Source of the DNA: Hydrogenophaga sp. SL48
GTDB lineage: Bacteria; Pseudomonadota; Gammaproteobacteria; Burkholderiales; Burkholderiaceae_C
Assembly: GCF_021729865.1 (NCBI RefSeq)
Contig: NZ_CP063400.1
Location: 930,001 to 994,000 of the forward strand
DNA: 64,000 nt
Direction of reading: 5' to 3'
Under the pieces are notes generated by a model. The model saw only the letters and a program-made list of their open reading frames with translations, did no database searches and had not been told where the DNA came from. Each line of letters starts with the position of its first letter. Positions within the stretch are counted from its first letter, which is position 1. The translations under genes were made by a program, and so were the position numbers. This document shows, one piece after another, positions 33,810 to 43,013 of this stretch.

Positions 33810-35957
33810 ATGAACACCCCCCACACCCTCGACATCGACACCCCCTCGGGCACCACGCGCCGGGGCTTCCTGGCCGGCGCGGGCGCCGCGCTCGTGGTCG
33901 GCTTCACGCTGCCGCACGCCGGCCGCGCGCTCGCCGCCGAGGCCAGCTTCACGCCCAACGCCTGGCTGCGCATCACGCCCGACAACCGCATCACCGTGAT
34001 CTGCGGATCGGCCGAGATGGGGCAGGGCGTGCTCACCGCCATCCCGCAGCTCATGGCCGAAGAGCTGGACGCCGACTGGACCACCGTGCGCGTGGAGCAG
34101 GCGCCCGCCAACACCGCGTTCAACAACCCTGCCTTCGGCATGCAGGCCACCGGCGGATCGACCACGGTGCGTGGCCACTGGGACGTGATGCGCAACGCCG
34201 GCGCCACCGCGCGCGCCATGCTGGTGGCGGCCGCCGCCGAGCAGTGGACGGTGCCGGCCAGCGAGTGCCGCACCGAAGCCGGCCAGGTGATCCACGGCAG
34301 CAAGAAGCTGAGCTATGGCGCGCTCGCCGAAGCCGCCGCGAAGCAGAAGGCGCCCGAGAAGGTGGCGCTGAAAGACCCGAAAGATTTCAAGATCGTCGGC
34401 CAGCGCAAGGCGCGGCTGGACACCGTGGGCAAGACCGACGGCACGGCGATGTACGGCATCGACGTGAACCTGCCCGGCATGCTGGTCGCGGTGATGGCGC
34501 GCGCGCCGCTGCCGGGCGCCAAGGTGGCCAAGCTCGACGACAGCAAGGCCAAGGCGGTCAAGGGCGTGAAGCAGGTGATCAGCCTGCCCACCGGCGTGGC
34601 AGTTTTGGCCACCGGTTACTGGGCGGCGAAGAAGGGGCGCGACGCGCTGCAGGTGGACTGGGACCTCGGCGCCAACACCGGCCTGAACTCGGCCAAGGTC
34701 ACGGCGATGCTGACCGAGGCCGCGTCGGCGCCCGGCGCCGTGGCGCTGCAAGCCGGCTCGGCCGACGCCAAGGGCGCCAAGACCGTCGAGGCCACCTACG
34801 AAGCGCCGTACCTGGCCCACGCCTGCATGGAGCCGATGAACTGCTCCGCCTGGGTCAAGCCCGATGGCGTGGAGATCTGGGCCGGCACGCAGAGCCAGGG
34901 ACCGGTGCAGGGCATCCTCTCGCAGGTGGCGTCGGTCGACCCGGGCAAGGTGAAGGTCAACACCATGATGCTGGGCGGGGGGTTCGGCCGCCGCTTCGCG
35001 CCCGACTTCGTGATCGACGCGACCCTGCTTTCCAAGATCAGCGGCGCGCCGGTCAAGCTCATCTACACCCGCGAAGACGACATGGCCGCTGGTTTCTACC
35101 GGCCCGCGTCGGTGGCGAAGTTCAGCGGCGGCCTGAGCGCCGACGGCAAGGCCACCGTGTTGAATGCAGGCGTGGGTTCGCCCTCCATCATGGCGGCCTC
35201 CGGCTTCATGAAGATCCCCGACAACGGCGTGGACACGTTTGCCATGGAAGGCATTGCCGACCACCCCTACGACATCGCCAACCAGCGCCTCGCCTACGGC
35301 CGCAAGGAACCCGGGCCCAGCGTGTGGTTCTGGCGCTCGGTGGGCCACTCGCAGAACATCTTCTTCATGGAGAGCTTCATCGACGAGATGGCCGCCGCCG
35401 CCGGCAAGGACCCCTATCAGTTCCGCCGCGCCCTGCTCGACAAGCAGCCGCGCTACAAGCAGGTGCTCGAAGTGGCGGCCGAAAAGGCCGGTTGGGGCAA
35501 GCCGCTGCCGGCGGGCGTGTTCCGCGGCATCGCGGTGGCGCAGAGCTTCGGCAGCTACGTGGCCGAGGTGGTCGAGGTGTCGGTGAACGCCGACGGCAGC
35601 CCCAGGGTGCACCGCGTGGTCGCGGCCGTGGACTGCGGCATGACGGTCAACCCCGCGATCATCGAGCGCCAGATCGAAGGCGGCATCGTGTTCGGCCTCA
35701 CCGCCGCGCTCTACGGCAAGATCACCCTGAAAGACGGCCGCGTGGAGCAGGGCAACTTCCACGACTATCCCGTGCTGCGCCACAACGAGATGCCCAGGGT
35801 CGAGGTGCACATCGTCAAGAGCACCGAGAAACCGGGCGGCATCGGCGAGCCCGGCACGCCGCCCATCGCGCCGGCGGTGGCCAATGCGCTGTTCGCGGCC
35901 ACCGGCAAACGCCTGCGCAGCCTGCCGTTTGACACGGCGCAGCTGAAGAAGGCCTGA
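33810..35957 (+). CDS. iorB: Molybdenum hydroxylase, molybdopterin large subunit (IorB type)
   Basis: 715 aa, 2 bp after iorA. A Tat signal ([27 protein letters not shown]) places the complex in the periplasm. Molybdopterin-binding runs include [34 protein letters not shown] and [22 protein letters not shown]. The catalytic Glu is in [10 protein letters not shown]. The domain order matches IorB-type subunits rather than XdhB. The last 11 bp including the stop are duplicated in tandem (35947-35968), a neutral slip. Aldehyde, isoquinoline or other hydroxylation is possible. Confidence 0.9.
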   Translation: MNTPHTLDIDTPSGTTRRGFLAGAGAALVVGFTLPHAGRALAAEASFTPNAWLRITPDNRITVICGSAEMGQGVLTAIPQLMAEELDADWTTVRVEQAPANTAFNNPAFGMQATGGSTTVRGHWDVMRNAGATARAMLVAAAAEQWTVPASECRTEAGQVIHGSKKLSYGALAEAAAKQKAPEKVALKDPKDFKIVGQRKARLDTVGKTDGTAMYGIDVNLPGMLVAVMARAPLPGAKVAKLDDSKAKAVKGVKQVISLPTGVAVLATGYWAAKKGRDALQVDWDLGANTGLNSAKVTAMLTEAASAPGAVALQAGSADAKGAKTVEATYEAPYLAHACMEPMNCSAWVKPDGVEIWAGTQSQGPVQGILSQVASVDPGKVKVNTMMLGGGFGRRFAPDFVIDATLLSKISGAPVKLIYTREDDMAAGFYRPASVAKFSGGLSADGKATVLNAGVGSPSIMAASGFMKIPDNGVDTFAMEGIADHPYDIANQRLAYGRKEPGPSVWFWRSVGHSQNIFFMESFIDEMAAAAGKDPYQFRRALLDKQPRYKQVLEVAAEKAGWGKPLPAGVFRGIAVAQSFGSYVAEVVEVSVNADGSPRVHRVVAAVDCGMTVNPAIIERQIEGGIVFGLTAALYGKITLKDGRVEQGNFHDYPVLRHNEMPRVEVHIVKSTEKPGGIGEPGTPPIAPAVANALFAATGKRLRSLPFDTAQLKKA

Positions 35958-35976
35958 AGAAGGCCTGAGCCGGGCC

Positions 35977-36900
35977 TCAGGGCACGGTCTGGCGGATCAC
36001 GGCCTCCAGTGCGGTCATCTCGTCGGTGGCCGCCTGGATGACCTGCTGGCCCCAGTCGTCCTGCATCTGGTGTTCGCCGCGCACCATCACCAGCCGGCTT
36101 TTCTGCTGGGTGCCGCCGATCCGCCGCAGTTTCACCTGCGGCGGCGCCATGGACGCGCACGAGGCGGGCACGATGGCCACGCCCAGCCCGCAACCCACCA
36201 TCGCGAGCACGCTCACGAACTGGCCGCCCGTGTGCCGCACGTCGGGGGTGAACCCGGCTTCTTCGCACAGCGCGGCAGTCTGGTCAAAGTAGTCGCTTTC
36301 CACGTAACGCGCGAAGCTCACGAAGGCCTGCTGGGCGACCTGCCGGAGCTGCACGGGACCGCGCCCCCGGGCGGCCGGCAGATCGCTGTGCAGCGCCAGG
36401 CAGTACGGGTCGTCGATGCTCACCAGTGCTTCCGGGGGCAGCTGGTTCTGTCCGGGGCGGATGAAGCCCAGGTCGATCTCGGCGTTGCGCAGCGCCTGCA
36501 GCTGCCGCGCGGACGGGATCATTTCCCGCGCCTCCACCGCGACCGTGGGATCGGCCTGCCGCAGGCGCTGCAGCAGGCCCGGCAGCAGGGTGTGGGTGGC
36601 CGACGGCATGAGTCCCAGCCGCAAGGTGCTGCGCTGGCCCGCCTGCCGCTCCCTTGCGCGCATCCCCGCCTGCTGCGCCCGCGCGAGGATCGCCCTCGCG
36701 TCCTCCAGAAACGACTGACCGGCGGGCGTGAGCCGCACGCCGCGGGGCAACCGCACCAGCAGGGCGGCGCCGACCTCCTCTTCCAGCTGCCGGATCTGGG
36801 CCGACAGCGGCGGCTGCGCCATGAAGAGCTTGACGGCGGCTTTGCTGACGCTGCCGAGTTCGGCCACGGTGACGAAATAGCGCAGGTGCCGGAGTTCCAT
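35977..36900 (-). CDS. LysR-family regulator divergent from an alcohol dehydrogenase cluster
   Basis: 307 aa from ATG 36900 (MELRHLRYFVTVAELGSVSKAA). HTH continues QPPLSAQIRQLEEEVGAALLVR. This is the BenM/CatM/CbbR-like branch of LysR. The upstream in-frame ATG at 36939 lies in the operator region. It probably controls the dehydrogenase-EthD-like-Bug operon that starts at 37005 (inference). Confidence 0.88.
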   Translation of the reverse strand: MELRHLRYFVTVAELGSVSKAAVKLFMAQPPLSAQIRQLEEEVGAALLVRLPRGVRLTPAGQSFLEDARAILARAQQAGMRARERQAGQRSTLRLGLMPSATHTLLPGLLQRLRQADPTVAVEAREMIPSARQLQALRNAEIDLGFIRPGQNQLPPEALVSIDDPYCLALHSDLPAARGRGPVQLRQVAQQAFVSFARYVESDYFDQTAALCEEAGFTPDVRHTGGQFVSVLAMVGCGLGVAIVPASCASMAPPQVKLRRIGGTQQKSRLVMVRGEHQMQDDWGQQVIQAATDEMTALEAVIRQTVP

Positions 36901-36914
36901 GGTGGCGTTCAATC

Positions 36915-36952
36915 CATACTCAAAAAATATGCGATTCATACTAAACCAGTAT
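36915..36952. promoter_or_regulatory. LysR-type operator region
   Basis: CATACTCAAAAAATATG (36915-36931) is an imperfect dyad with CATA/TATG ends and ATACT-AAACC-AGTAT (36938-36952) is a perfect inverted repeat. They fill the 104-bp gap between the divergent LysR and dehydrogenase starts and are notably A+T-rich compared with the surroundings. Confidence 0.55.
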
Positions 36953-37004
36953 TTGACGTATGTGATGGCGGCCTCGACACTCTCGCCACCCGAGCTTCAG
37001 AGAG

Positions 37005-38057
37005 ATGCCCATGACCGCCTTGCGAAAACGCCACCCCGGACAGGGGCTGTCCCTGGAGGACACCGCTCGCCCCGAGCCCGGGCCCGGGGAGGTGCTGATC
37101 GGTGTGAAGTTCGCCGGGGTCTGCGGCACCGACCTGCACATCGATGAATGGACGCCCAGCTACCACTTCATGCACGCCCACCTGCCCGTCACGATCGGCC
37201 ACGAGTTCAGTGGCGAGGTGGCGGCGCTCGGCGAGGGCGTGAGCGGTCTGCCCCTGGGTCAGCTGGTGACGGTGCGTCCCTCGGTGGTGTGCGGCCGGTG
37301 CGAAGCCTGCACGGCCGGCCGGTACGACGCCTGTGTCGCCCGGCGCGGCATCGGCGTGGCGCGCGACGGCGCGTTCGCCCGCTGGGTGCGCGTGCCGGCC
37401 CGCAACTGCGTGCCGGTGCCGGCCGGGGTGGACCCGGTGGTGGCGGCGCTGGCCGAGCCGCTGACGGTGAGCCTCGAATCCGTGCGGACGGGCGGCGTGA
37501 AGCCCGGCGACCGGGTGCTGGTGCTGGGGCCCGGCAACATTGGCCAGGGCATCGCCCTGTTTGCCCGCGCGGCGGGCGCTGCCCAGGTGGTGGTGGCCGG
37601 GCACGACGACGCGCCCCGGCTGGCCGTGCTGCGACAGCTGGGCTTTGCCGACCTGCTGGACTTTGCCGAGACGCCCATGGACCAGGCGCTGGCGCCCTAC
37701 CTCGCGCAGGGCAGGTTCGACGTGGTGATCGAGGCGACGGGAGCGCCTGCCGTGATCGCGCCGGCGCTGGCCGCGCTCAAGGTGCATGGTGTGCTGGTGG
37801 TCACCGGCATCCATCCGCGGCCGGTTCCCATCGACCTCACGCAGCTGGTGCGCCAGCACCAGCAGATCCGCGGCTCCTACCGCGCCCCGGAAAGCGCCTG
37901 GCCCGAGGTGGTGGCGTTCATGGGCACGCACCAGGCCGAGTTGCGCGCCATGATCACGCACCGCGTGCCGCTGTCGCGCGCGGTGGATGGCTTTGCGCTT
38001 GCCCGGGGCAAGCAGGCGACCAAGGTCATGGTCGAGCCGGATGCCGCGGCCGCATGA
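37005..38057 (+). CDS. Zinc-dependent alcohol dehydrogenase (threonine/sorbitol dehydrogenase-like MDR)
   Basis: 350 aa from ATG 37005 (second ATG at 37011). Catalytic-zinc motif GVCGTDLHIDEW and GHEFSGEV are present. The structural-zinc region has only part of the usual four-Cys set (VVCGRCEACTAGRYDACV holds all four in order C, C, C, C). NAD site: VLVLGPGNIGQGIALFARAAGA. Substrate probably a polyol or hydroxy acid. The stop overlaps the next ATG (ATGA). Being coupled to a Bug receptor, it likely oxidises the compound that receptor captures (inference). Confidence 0.85.
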   Translation: MPMTALRKRHPGQGLSLEDTARPEPGPGEVLIGVKFAGVCGTDLHIDEWTPSYHFMHAHLPVTIGHEFSGEVAALGEGVSGLPLGQLVTVRPSVVCGRCEACTAGRYDACVARRGIGVARDGAFARWVRVPARNCVPVPAGVDPVVAALAEPLTVSLESVRTGGVKPGDRVLVLGPGNIGQGIALFARAAGAAQVVVAGHDDAPRLAVLRQLGFADLLDFAETPMDQALAPYLAQGRFDVVIEATGAPAVIAPALAALKVHGVLVVTGIHPRPVPIDLTQLVRQHQQIRGSYRAPESAWPEVVAFMGTHQAELRAMITHRVPLSRAVDGFALARGKQATKVMVEPDAAAA

Positions 38058-38791
38058 GCACGCACCAGGCGGGCGCTTTTCTGGCGCTCTGGAACAGCAT
38101 CAGCGACCCGCGCCTGGCGCGCGAGCACGACACCTGGCACAGCGTCGAACACGTGCCCGAGCGGGTGGGGCTGCCCGGCTTCCTGGAGGCCCGGCGCTAC
38201 CGCTCTGTGGACGCGCCGCTGCGGTACTTCACCCACTACCGCCTGGACGCGCTGGCGGCACTGGACACGCCCGAGTACCGCGACGTGTTCGAGCACCCGA
38301 CACCCTGGTCCGCCCGCATGCGCACCGTCCTGCGCGATTTCCACCGCCAGCCCTGCGAGCTGCGGGGCACCTGGGGCAGCTCGTCGGCGCGCTGTATCGC
38401 CACCGTGTGCCTGCGGGCTGACGGCGACGCGCTGGCCGGGCCGCTGGACAACGCATTGCGGCAGACCGTGCTCGAGGCCGGTCTGTTGAGCGCCCAGTGG
38501 GGGTCGGCCCGCCCCACCAGCGCCTTTCCCATCGCCAATCAGCGGGCGGAGATCGCCGGGGCTGGCCAGACGCACGTGGTGCTGCTGCAGCATCCGGATC
38601 TGGCCCGCCTGCGCCAGTGCACGCAGTCGCTGCTCCAGGCCATCGCGCCGCTGGCCCGCGTGGAGACGGCGCCCGAGTTCCACGAATGGCTCACCTCGGT
38701 GAGCCGCGCCGACCTGCCCGACGCAGCGGCCGGCCGGCCGCCGCCCCGCACCGATCTGTTCACCCATTTCAACCCAGGAGACACACCATGA
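38054..38791 (+). CDS. EthD-like dimeric alpha-beta barrel protein
   Basis: 245 aa, with ATGA overlaps at both ends (dehydrogenase stop, Bug start). The N-terminal part FLALWNSISDPRLA...WHSVEHVPERVGLPGFLEARRYR resembles EthD/ferredoxin-like dimeric barrel proteins, with a second similar half (THVVLLQHPDLARLRQ...). Such proteins bind or degrade small aromatic or lactone compounds; no catalytic assignment is possible. The strict coupling says its product is needed in fixed ratio with its neighbours. Confidence 0.65.
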   Translation: MSTHQAGAFLALWNSISDPRLAREHDTWHSVEHVPERVGLPGFLEARRYRSVDAPLRYFTHYRLDALAALDTPEYRDVFEHPTPWSARMRTVLRDFHRQPCELRGTWGSSSARCIATVCLRADGDALAGPLDNALRQTVLEAGLLSAQWGSARPTSAFPIANQRAEIAGAGQTHVVLLQHPDLARLRQCTQSLLQAIAPLARVETAPEFHEWLTSVSRADLPDAAAGRPPPRTDLFTHFNPGDTP

Positions 38792-39783
38792 TTCCCCACG
38801 TTCAACGCCGCTTCTGGGCCCGCTTCGGGCTCCTCACGCTGGCCCTCTCGGCCCTGCACCCCAGCGCGGGCGCCCAGACCGCAGCCGCCTGGCCCAGCAA
38901 GCCGATCCGCATGATCGTGGGCTATCCCGCCGGTTCGTCGCCCGACATGCAGGCGCGCCTGCTGGTCGAGCCGCTGTCGCGCGCGCTGGGCCAGCCGGTG
39001 GTGATCGAAAACAAGCCGGGGGCCAGCGGCAACATCGGCGCCGACCTGATCGCCAAGGCCGACGATGGCCACACCATCGGCGTCATCGGCAACGGGCCGC
39101 TCACCAGCTCGCGTTTCCTCTACGCCAAACTGCCCTACAACCCCGAGACCGACTTCGCTCCGATCGCCCTCATCGGGACGGCGCCGCTGGTGTGGGTGAC
39201 GGCCAAGCCTGCCGCCGAACGCAGCCTGGCGGCCTACCTGGCCCAGGCGCGCACCGACGGTGACAAGCTCACCTACGGGTCCATCGGCGCGGGTTCCGGC
39301 GGGCACCTGGGCATGGAACTGCTCAAGCAGTCGCTGGGCATCAGGCCGATCCACGTGCCTTTCAGCGGCGGACCGGCCATCCTCAACGCGATCATCGGCG
39401 GCCATGTGCAGATGACCCTGCTGCCCGCGTCCACCGTCAACCCGCTGGTGCAGGCGGGCAAGCTCGATGCGCTGGCCGTGACCTCGGCCAAACGCAGCCC
39501 GCTGGCGCCCACGCTGCCGTCGATGGAAGACCTGGGTGTCAAGGGCGTCAGCATCGAGGTCTGGAACGCGGTCATGGCCCCGGCGCGCATGCCGGCGGCG
39601 CACCAGGCGCTGCTCAGCCGCGAGCTCGACAAGATCATCGGCGCGCGCGAGATGCGCCAGAAGCTCTTCCTGCAGGGCTGGAAGGTGGACGACACCAGCG
39701 CCAAGGGCCTCACGCAGCGCATCAAAGCCGACACCGCCACCTACCAGGCGGTGATCAGCAGCAACCACATCCGCATCGACTGA
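38788..39783 (+). CDS. Bug/TctC-type receptor coupled to dehydrogenase and EthD-like genes
   Basis: 331 aa from ATG 38788, overlapping the previous stop, with AGGAGA upstream. Signal peptide with [16 protein letters not shown], then [20 protein letters not shown] and the [15 protein letters not shown] loop. Periplasmic ligand receptor; ligand presumably the substrate of the two upstream enzymes (inference). Confidence 0.88.
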   Translation: MIPHVQRRFWARFGLLTLALSALHPSAGAQTAAAWPSKPIRMIVGYPAGSSPDMQARLLVEPLSRALGQPVVIENKPGASGNIGADLIAKADDGHTIGVIGNGPLTSSRFLYAKLPYNPETDFAPIALIGTAPLVWVTAKPAAERSLAAYLAQARTDGDKLTYGSIGAGSGGHLGMELLKQSLGIRPIHVPFSGGPAILNAIIGGHVQMTLLPASTVNPLVQAGKLDALAVTSAKRSPLAPTLPSMEDLGVKGVSIEVWNAVMAPARMPAAHQALLSRELDKIIGAREMRQKLFLQGWKVDDTSAKGLTQRIKADTATYQAVISSNHIRID

Positions 39784-39828
39784 TCGCCTGTTCCTGTGGC
39801 AGGTCGGTCGCCGCCGTCCTGTTTCCGG

Positions 39829-39868
39829 GCCGACCGGTGCTCCACTAAACTCATGGACCCCGGTCGGC
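39829..39868. promoter_or_regulatory. Inverted repeat flanking a -10-like hexamer
   Basis: GCCGACCGG (39829-39837) and CCGGTCGGC (39860-39868) are perfect 9-bp inverted arms. They enclose TAAACT (39846-39851), a -10-like hexamer 39 bp before the YebC-family ATG. This could be an operator for that gene or a hairpin in the leader; no regulator is implied by position. Confidence 0.35.
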
Positions 39869-39889
39869 ACACAACACAAGGAACTCCCC

Positions 39890-40603
39890 ATGGGCGCGCA
39901 GTGGAAAGCGAAACACAAGGATCTGGCGGCCAACGCCAAGGGCCGGCTCTTCGGCAAGCTGGCCAAGGACATCATGATCGCCGCGCGCCACGGCGCCGAC
40001 CCGGCGGCCAACGCGCGCTTGCGGCTGGTGATGGAGCAGGCGCGCAAGGTGTCCATGCCCAAGGACACGCTGGACCGCGCCATCAAGAAGGGCGCGGGCC
40101 TGACCGGCGAGGCCGTGCACTTCGAGCACGTGATCTATGAAGGTTTCGCGCCGCACCGCGTGCCGGTGATGGTGGAGTGCCTGACCGACAACGTGAACCG
40201 CGCCGCCTCCGACATGCGCGTGCTGTTCCGCAAAGGGCAGCTCGGCACCAGCGGCACGGTGTCGTGGGATTTTGCCCACGTCGGCATCATCGAGGCCGAG
40301 GCCGCCGCCAAGGGTGCCGACGCCGAGGTCGCCGCGATCGAGGCCGGCGCGCAGGACTTCGAACCCGCCGACGAAGAGGGCGTGTGCGTCTTCCTCACCG
40401 ACCCGACCGACCTCGACCTGGTCAGCCGCGCGCTGCCGGCGCAGGGCTTCACGGTGCTGTCCGCCAAGCTCGGCTACCGGCCCAAGAACCCGGTCAACCC
40501 GGCGAGCCTGAGCGCCGAGGCGCTGGAAGAGGTGGAGGCCTTTCTCGCCGCCATCGACGAAAACGAGGACGTTCAGAACGTCTTTGCCGGGCTGGGCGGC
40601 TGA
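39890..40603 (+). CDS. YebC/PmpR-family DNA-binding regulator (YeeN type)
   Basis: 237 aa. Opens [19 protein letters not shown], the YeeN-like variant of the usual AGHSKW opening; continues [34 protein letters not shown] and ends with the [12 protein letters not shown] tail. Family members bind DNA as regulators and some act on ribosomes stalled on proline runs. Good ribosome site AAGGA. The stop shares bases with the next ATG (TGATG). Confidence 0.92.
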   Translation: MGAQWKAKHKDLAANAKGRLFGKLAKDIMIAARHGADPAANARLRLVMEQARKVSMPKDTLDRAIKKGAGLTGEAVHFEHVIYEGFAPHRVPVMVECLTDNVNRAASDMRVLFRKGQLGTSGTVSWDFAHVGIIEAEAAAKGADAEVAAIEAGAQDFEPADEEGVCVFLTDPTDLDLVSRALPAQGFTVLSAKLGYRPKNPVNPASLSAEALEEVEAFLAAIDENEDVQNVFAGLGG

Positions 40604-42066
40604 TGGCCGCGCGCGGCAGCGGCGGCACCTCGCGCTGGCACCCCTGGCGCGTCGTGCGCTGGATCGGCATCGTGCTGCTGGTGCTGGTGGTCGGCGTGCC
40701 GCTGCTGTTCTACGCCGCGTTCATGGGCATCCAGGAAGCGAGTGAGCGCCAGTGGCTGGGCCAGGCGCCGCAGCACGCGGCCATCGACGTGCGTTCGCGC
40801 AAGCCGCACCCGGTGGCGCTGCTCGACGTGGGTTTTGATTCGCTGGCCGTGCGCCTGCGCATGATCGAGGAGGCCCGCGAGTCCATCGAGCTGGAGTTCT
40901 TCATCTACGAGCTGGACGAAGCCAGCCGCCTCATCACGCAGGCGCTGGCGCGCAAGGCCGCGCAGGGTGTGAAGGTGCGCATCCTGGTCGATTTCGCGCT
41001 GCCCATCTTCAAGCTCGCGCCGCACTACGCGCGCACGCTGGAGGCGGCGGGCGTGCAGGTGCGCTACTACAACACCTCGGGTCTGGCGCGTTTCTTCGCC
41101 ATGCAGCACCGCACCCACCGCAAGCTGCTGGTGGTCGACCGCAAGGAGGCGGTGATCGGCGGGCGCAACATCGGCAACGACTATTTCGACCTCTCGCCGC
41201 ACTACAACTTTCTCGACAGCGACCTGCTGATCCGGGGCGAGATCGCCTCGGCCATCGTCGACAGCTTCGAGCTGTACTGGGCCTCGGACTGGGTGACCCA
41301 CCCGAAGGACCTGGCGGCCGACGCGGGCGCGGCGGGCCTCGATCTGCTCGCCCAGCCCACCGCCGCCGAAGACGCGCTGCGCGCCGAGCTGAAGGCGCAC
41401 AAGCCGCAACACAGCTTCACCACCTGCAACGACACGCACTTCGTCACCGACTACCCCGGCTCCGGCGTCGAGCGTCGCCGCGTCTACACCGCGATCGCGC
41501 AGCTGGTGAGCGAAGCGCGCCAGCGCGTGATCGTCGAGAGCCCGTACCTGGTGCTGCGCGACGACGGCGTCGGCTTGCTGCAGAGCGTGTTGCAGCGCGG
41601 CGTGAAGCTGCAGTTCCTCACCAACACCCTGCACTCGACCGACGCGTTTTACGCCGTGGCCAGCCTGTCCGATTCGCTGGACCGCCTGAACCTGCCCAAC
41701 CTGGAAATCTGGGGATACAACGGCCGTCCGCTGAAGCAGGGTGATCGCCCGCCCGCCTCCGAGCGCTGGGGCGTGCACGGCAAGCGCGCCGTGTTCGACG
41801 ACCGCACCGTGGTCGTCGGCACCTACAACATGGACCCGCGCTCGGCCAACCTCAACTCCGAGCTGATCGTGATCTGCCGCAACAACCCCACGCTGGCCGC
41901 GACCATGACGCAGAGCCTGCAGGCGCGCCTGAAACAATCGCGCCCCATCACCGGCACCGCCAACGCGGGCGGCTACAGCGCGCTGATCGAAGGCGCCGAC
42001 GCCGACGCGATCTTCCAGATGCGCATGGTCACGCCGTTCGCGAGCTTTCTCGACTTCCTGCTTTAG
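40603..42066 (+). CDS. Phospholipase D-like cardiolipin synthase (ClsC-like)
   Basis: 487 aa. One N-terminal membrane anchor (about residues 17-41, VVRWIGIVLLVLVVGVPLLF). Two complete HKD catalytic motifs: H172-x-K174-x4-D179 (THRKLLVVD) and H392-x-K394-x4-D399 (VHGKRAVFD), each followed by the usual Gly/Asn element (GGRNIGNDYF; GTYNMDPRSANLNSE). Overall plan matches ClsC/YmdC, which makes cardiolipin at the inner membrane. Its end overlaps the convergent amidohydrolase by 4 bp. Confidence 0.87.
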   Translation: MAARGSGGTSRWHPWRVVRWIGIVLLVLVVGVPLLFYAAFMGIQEASERQWLGQAPQHAAIDVRSRKPHPVALLDVGFDSLAVRLRMIEEARESIELEFFIYELDEASRLITQALARKAAQGVKVRILVDFALPIFKLAPHYARTLEAAGVQVRYYNTSGLARFFAMQHRTHRKLLVVDRKEAVIGGRNIGNDYFDLSPHYNFLDSDLLIRGEIASAIVDSFELYWASDWVTHPKDLAADAGAAGLDLLAQPTAAEDALRAELKAHKPQHSFTTCNDTHFVTDYPGSGVERRRVYTAIAQLVSEARQRVIVESPYLVLRDDGVGLLQSVLQRGVKLQFLTNTLHSTDAFYAVASLSDSLDRLNLPNLEIWGYNGRPLKQGDRPPASERWGVHGKRAVFDDRTVVVGTYNMDPRSANLNSELIVICRNNPTLAATMTQSLQARLKQSRPITGTANAGGYSALIEGADADAIFQMRMVTPFASFLDFLL

Positions 42067-43013
42067 GGCGGCCCGGCCAGACGCGGAAACAGCGCCTGCG
42101 CATTGCCGCGGTGGATGGCGTGGCGCAATCCGTCAGGCATCGGGTAGCCGTCCAGCATGCCCGCGAAGTACAGGCTGCGCTCCTTGGGCGCAAAGGGCCA
42201 GTCGCTGCCGAAGGTGATGTGGGTCGGGTCGGCAAACGCCAGCAGCGAGGGCAGTGCGTACGGGCTGCTGGAGAGCGCCGTGTCGAAATAGAACTGCCGC
42301 AGCCGCGCGATGCCGCCCGGGTTGAGCCCGTCGGGTGAGCAGATGCGCGCCACCCGCTCGGCCGCGTAGGGCAGAAACCCGCCCGCGTGCGACAGGATGA
42401 CCTTCAGGTCCGGGAAGCGCTCCAGCGACCCCGACTGGGCGTAGCGGATCGCCGCCCGGGTCGTGTCGAGCAGAAAGTCGGCCGCGAAGGGGGGAACCCC
42501 CGGAACCTCCGGGCAGGGCAGCGCGGACGGGTGCACGAACACGACCGCCTGGCGCTCGTTCAGCTCGGCCATCAGCGGTTCCCACGCCGGGTCGCCGAGG
42601 TAGATGCCGCCCGCGTTGGCCAGCATCAGCACGCCGTCGGCCTTCAGCACGTCCAGCGCGTAGCGGGCCTCGCTGATGGCCCCGTCCACGTCGGGCAGGG
42701 GCAGCGCGGCAAAGAAACCGAACCGTTCCGGGTGCCGCGCGGTCACCTCGGCGAGAAAAGTGTTGACCTGTCGCGCCATGTCGCGCGCCTCCGCGTCGTC
42801 GCCCATGTGCAGGCCGGGGGTTGAAATCGACAACACGGCGGTGGCGATGCCGGCCGCCTCCATCAGGTCGAAAGCACTCTCGGTGCTCCAGCTCGGAAAC
42901 TGCCGTCCGCCCGCGTGGTCGATGCCGTGCTGGTTCAGCCACCGGGCATAGAACGGCGGGACGACGTGCTGGTGGGTGTCGATGCGTGGGGGGGCGTTGG
43001 TGGGCATGGGCAT
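42063..43013 (-). CDS. Amidohydrolase-2 family metal-dependent hydrolase/decarboxylase
   Basis: 316 aa from ATG 43013, which overlaps the Bug stop (TGATG). TIM-barrel metal motifs: IDTHQHVVPP (HxH), the His in FVHPSALP, HAGGFLPY and the Asp in TFGSDWPFAP. This matches the ACMSD/5-carboxyvanillate decarboxylase group, which includes decarboxylases and lactonases. Coupled to a Bug receptor and under a LysR regulator; the two enzymes-plus-receptor arrangement suggests a small aromatic or ring-cleavage acid as substrate (inference). Confidence 0.85.
   Translation of the reverse strand: MPMPTNAPPRIDTHQHVVPPFYARWLNQHGIDHAGGRQFPSWSTESAFDLMEAAGIATAVLSISTPGLHMGDDAEARDMARQVNTFLAEVTARHPERFGFFAALPLPDVDGAISEARYALDVLKADGVLMLANAGGIYLGDPAWEPLMAELNERQAVVFVHPSALPCPEVPGVPPFAADFLLDTTRAAIRYAQSGSLERFPDLKVILSHAGGFLPYAAERVARICSPDGLNPGGIARLRQFYFDTALSSSPYALPSLLAFADPTHITFGSDWPFAPKERSLYFAGMLDGYPMPDGLRHAIHRGNAQALFPRLAGPP

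Noticed and set aside
35947..35968. Perfect 11-bp tandem duplication (AGAAGGCCTGA twice) at the iorB stop codon
   Set aside because: Lies at and after the stop and changes nothing in the protein; best seen as replication slippage.
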